Of a DNA stretch of 64,000 nucleotides, positions 61,452 to 64,000 are shown piece by piece. The position numbers were made by a program, and so were the translations under genes. Below the pieces are notes generated by a model. The model had not been told where the DNA came from. It worked only from the letters and a program-made list of their open reading frames with translations, and ran no database searches. How positions within the stretch are numbered: the stretch's first letter is position 1; every line of letters begins with the position of its first letter. This DNA is from an uncultured Flavobacteriales bacterium (lineage in GTDB: Bacteria; Bacteroidota; Bacteroidia; Flavobacteriales_G; Salibacteraceae), in NCBI GenBank assembly GCA_943788775.1, contig CALSRO010000003.1:248001-312000 (forward strand). Reading direction: 5' to 3'.

Positions 61452-63500
61452 ATGAGATTTCTATTACTAATACTGCTGTTTGCGTTGACTAAGGTTGGTT
61501 ATTCTCAAAAGCTAATTGGTGATAGTCTCAACCATAAATCTGCCTACAAAATCAAGCGAATGGCTAAGCAAAGCCTTCGATATAATGACACCTATTCCGC
61601 TATTGAACTCTATGAATTGTATTTGACTAAAAAGCCAAAACGTAGTGATATCAAATACGAATTAGCTCAATTGCGTCAGCAAGTTCGAGATTATAATGTG
61701 GCCTTAGACTTATATAAAGAAGTCACCCAAAGTGATACCTCAAATTTCCCAAAAGCCTGGTTTTATAGAGGGCAATGCGAAAAGCATTTAAAGCAATATG
61801 ATGCAGCCTCTGTATCCTTTGAAATATTTGAAGACAACTATAGAGGTTTAAAAGATCGATCTACCTTCAGAAGGTTAGCAATGGCTGAAAAGAGCGGGAT
61901 TGCTTTGGCAGATTCAATGTGGAACAATCCAGCACCTGCCTTGGTAAAGCCAATCGCAACCATCAATAAAAAGCACACGGAGTCTTCCCCATTATTTCTC
62001 TCAGATTCTCTGATGTTATTTGTTTCGATGTCGGAGGATATTATTCCAATAATTGACTTTGAAAACACCCTATCAAGTATCCCAAAAATGAAGTTGTTCC
62101 AGTCTACGTTAGAGAATGGAAACTGGTCTGCTCCTTCCCTACTTGAAAGTGAAATAAACGATCCTGAGATGCACATTACTAATCCGGTTGTTGGCCACAA
62201 CGGTAGATACCTATATTACAACGTTTGTTTTGAAAATTGGCAAGGAAAAACAATTTGTAAAATATACCAAAGTCGTCTTGTAAATGGCAAGTGGAAAAGG
62301 CCAGAGGAAATGAAATTCGGAATAAATGAATTAGGCTACACCTCTACACAACCCGCGGTTGGGATAGAACCTTCCAAAAACCGAACTATTCTTTACTTTA
62401 TTAGTGATCGTCCCGGTGGTAAGGGTGGATTGGATTTGTACTACACAAGATATAATGTAAGAAATGAGGAATGGAGTAAACCTAGAAATGTTGGGCGCAA
62501 GATAAATACAGCTGGAAATGAAGAAACTCCATGGTATGACATGCAAAATGGCACACTTTATTTCAGCTCAAACGGACACCCGGGTATTGGCGGTATGGAC
62601 ATCTACTCCTCCACCGGTGAAATGAGTAAATGGTCTGAACCTGAGTTGTTAAAAGTGCCGATTAATAGTGCAGCAGACGATCTTTACTTTAGAAAACAAC
62701 CTCGTGATCGTTATCAAATATTAGTGAGCAACAGGGAGGGTAGCCAATCACTTTGGAATTCCACCTGTTGCGATGATATTTTTGAAGTCTTCTACCCCTC
62801 GAGTGTTGAAATGATGCTTCGCATAACTGCGAATGAAATTTCGAAATCTGATGATCCAAATCTTGAGCCGCTGCTAGCAACAAAGGCTGTTACTAAAGTA
62901 TATCTCTTCGATCCTAAATCAGGTGAAAAGTATTTTATCAAATCCAATTCAATGATCAATGGCACCAGCGACTTAACCCTTGAACCAGGTAAGATTTATT
63001 TAGTCGAAGTAGAAAAACCTGGTTTCTTTACAACTTCTGAGCTAGTTGATACACGAAAAAATCAAATTAATGATACGATTGAAACTGAACTTTCAATCAC
63101 TCCTTGGGACGATCAGCCCATCACGCTTCCTAATATTTATTTCGAGTTTGGAAGTTCTGAGATGACCGCTGAATCTAAATCTGCCGTTGATACTACAATA
63201 CTTCAATTACTCAAAGAAAATCCAAGAATCATGGTTGAAATTGGGGCCCACACAGATAGCAAAGGAGCTGATGAGTTGAACATGAAATTGAGTGAGAAAA
63301 GAGCAAAAAGCATTGCCAAATACCTACAATCTAAAGGCATTGAGGAGGGTCGTCTGGCTGGTGTTGGATATGGAGAAACAATGCCGATCGCACCAAACTC
63401 GAACCCAGATGGCACGGACAACCCTGAAGGGAGGGCAAAAAACAGGCGGGTTGATTTCAAAGTAACAGGTACTCAAATGGAAATCCAAACTATTGAATAA
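61452..63500 (+). CDS. OmpA-family protein with TPR and PD40 repeats
   Basis: 682 residues. A signal peptide (FALTKVGYSQ) is followed by TPR-like helices (about 25-135; KRSDIKYELAQL, PKAWFYRGQCEKH), then WD40-like PD40 repeats (about 165-420; LYYNVCFENW, ILYFISDRPGGKGGLDLYY, TLYFSSNGHPGIGGMDIY), a carboxypeptidase-like region, and a C-terminal OmpA domain (about 555-670; NIYFEFGSSEM, GAHTDSKGADELNMKLSEKR) that binds peptidoglycan. The layout matches PorE-like T9SS accessory proteins. It is cotranscribed with the PorP/SprF-like gene. Confidence 0.95.
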   Translation: MRFLLLILLFALTKVGYSQKLIGDSLNHKSAYKIKRMAKQSLRYNDTYSAIELYELYLTKKPKRSDIKYELAQLRQQVRDYNVALDLYKEVTQSDTSNFPKAWFYRGQCEKHLKQYDAASVSFEIFEDNYRGLKDRSTFRRLAMAEKSGIALADSMWNNPAPALVKPIATINKKHTESSPLFLSDSLMLFVSMSEDIIPIIDFENTLSSIPKMKLFQSTLENGNWSAPSLLESEINDPEMHITNPVVGHNGRYLYYNVCFENWQGKTICKIYQSRLVNGKWKRPEEMKFGINELGYTSTQPAVGIEPSKNRTILYFISDRPGGKGGLDLYYTRYNVRNEEWSKPRNVGRKINTAGNEETPWYDMQNGTLYFSSNGHPGIGGMDIYSSTGEMSKWSEPELLKVPINSAADDLYFRKQPRDRYQILVSNREGSQSLWNSTCCDDIFEVFYPSSVEMMLRITANEISKSDDPNLEPLLATKAVTKVYLFDPKSGEKYFIKSNSMINGTSDLTLEPGKIYLVEVEKPGFFTTSELVDTRKNQINDTIETELSITPWDDQPITLPNIYFEFGSSEMTAESKSAVDTTILQLLKENPRIMVEIGAHTDSKGADELNMKLSEKRAKSIAKYLQSKGIEEGRLAGVGYGETMPIAPNSNPDGTDNPEGRAKNRRVDFKVTGTQMEIQTIE

Positions 63501-63526
63501 GCCTCGAGTAATATTTGTCACCTTTG
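63493..63526 (+). promoter_or_regulatory. Promoter of smpB
   Basis: TTG (63493-63495), 23-base spacer, then CACCTTTG (63519-63526), one mismatch from TAnnTTTG. It ends 4 bases before the smpB start, giving an essentially leaderless transcript. Confidence 0.5.
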
Positions 63527-63530
63527 CGAT

Positions 63531-63986
63531 ATGGGATTCAATGATGTCCATATCAAAAATCGAAAAGCAGGCTTTGAGTATGAAATTCTCGATAAGCTAA
63601 CTGTTGGCATCCAATTAAGGGGTACCGAAATAAAGAGTATCCGGAATGGAAATGCTAGTATCAATGAAGCCTTTTGTCAAATAAAGAATGATGAGCTTTT
63701 TGTCGTGAATATGCATATAGCAGAATATGAATTAGGTACTTATGCTAATCACGAACCAAAGCGTGAAAGAAAACTACTCCTCCACAAGTCTGAATTGCTG
63801 AAGTGGAAAAAGAAAGTGCAGGAAAAAGGGCAAACGATTATTCCTACGTTAGTATTCATGGGAGATAATGGAAAAGCTAAAATGAATATTGCTTTGGCAC
63901 AAGGGCGGAAGCTTCACGACAAGCGTCACAACCTGAAAGAGAAGGATTCAAAACGAGAAATCGATCGCCTGAAGAAGTCTTTTTAA
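63531..63986 (+). CDS. smpB: SsrA-binding protein SmpB
   Basis: 151 residues, full length. SmpB binds tmRNA and brings it to stalled ribosomes. The OB-fold shows IKNRKAGFEYEILDKLTVGIQL, GTEIKSIRNGNASINEAFCQIKN and HEPKRERKLLLHKSELLKW, and the basic C-terminal tail KLHDKRHNLKEKDSKREIDR that mimics the missing codon-anticodon part. The tmRNA gene itself is not in the window. Confidence 0.97.
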   Translation: MGFNDVHIKNRKAGFEYEILDKLTVGIQLRGTEIKSIRNGNASINEAFCQIKNDELFVVNMHIAEYELGTYANHEPKRERKLLLHKSELLKWKKKVQEKGQTIIPTLVFMGDNGKAKMNIALAQGRKLHDKRHNLKEKDSKREIDRLKKSF

Positions 63987-64000
63987 TTCTTCTTCATTTT

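Overview
The window reads as chromosomal DNA of a marine-type member of the Bacteroidota, most likely order Flavobacteriales. The evidence is several type IX secretion system (T9SS) cargo proteins with type A and type B C-terminal sorting domains, a PorP/SprF-like and an OmpA/PD40 protein, many lipoproteins and secreted proteins of families seen in this phylum, a short primary sigma factor, and promoters of the Bacteroidota type (TTG about 19-23 bases before TAnnTTTG) with few Shine-Dalgarno sites. Placement below order is not possible from this window. There is no prophage, insertion sequence, CRISPR array or rRNA operon. Gene content is mostly core metabolism and cell envelope, with a few accessory spots.

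Layout. 1-4100: T9SS cargo protein, a DUF1573 protein, an 80-bp direct repeat beside tRNA-Leu(GAG), an unknown exported protein, a cluster of three CTAG-centred short repeats, an alpha/beta hydrolase and a membrane protein. 4100-6070: TPR protein, trmD and rplS. 6090-13100: secreted or lipoprotein hydrolases (PHB-depolymerase-like esterase, prolyl oligopeptidase), small unknown proteins, a candidate small RNA on the minus strand at about 11209-11304, and Hsp20. 13190-15020: ribBA and a TPMT-family methyltransferase. 15027-19958: a three-gene minus-strand unit encoding a beta-propeller/Y_Y_Y sensor with a SpoIIE-type phosphatase domain, flanked by a lipoprotein and an exported protein. 20000-30530: pyrR, aroK, a GNAT-like protein, a glycosyltransferase, rlmI with a YdeI-like gene, ndk, a DinB-like gene, prfC and two unknown envelope proteins.

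30571-38262: minus-strand operon of a class III aminotransferase, a nitrilase-family amidohydrolase, a 900-residue Orn/Lys/Arg-decarboxylase-like PLP enzyme and an ATP-grasp ligase, followed by a Kelch T9SS protein. This is the best candidate in the window for an undescribed pathway: the genes are coupled (4-bp overlap, 2-bp gap, 30-bp gap) and together look like amine chemistry with an amide-forming and an amide-breaking step.

38398-48154: recR, a glycosyltransferase fused to a degenerate sugar-phosphate-transferase-like membrane domain, mltG/GNAT/dapF (mutually overlapping), a Do-like protease, the primary sigma factor with a hairpin at the predicted mRNA 5' end, a long-form GAPDH, and a FtsB/DivIC-like protein. 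48192-55677: methylmalonyl-CoA mutase subunits (small one unusually short), diacylglycerol kinase-like protein, zinc-ribbon protein, SLC13-type transporter, GWxTD protein. 55710-64000: tRNA-Lys(TTT), a giant PKD-repeat T9SS type B protein, divergent PorP/SprF and OmpA/PD40 genes, and smpB.

Start codons were moved inward where a promoter motif, signal peptide or family length argued for it; each case is stated in its entry.
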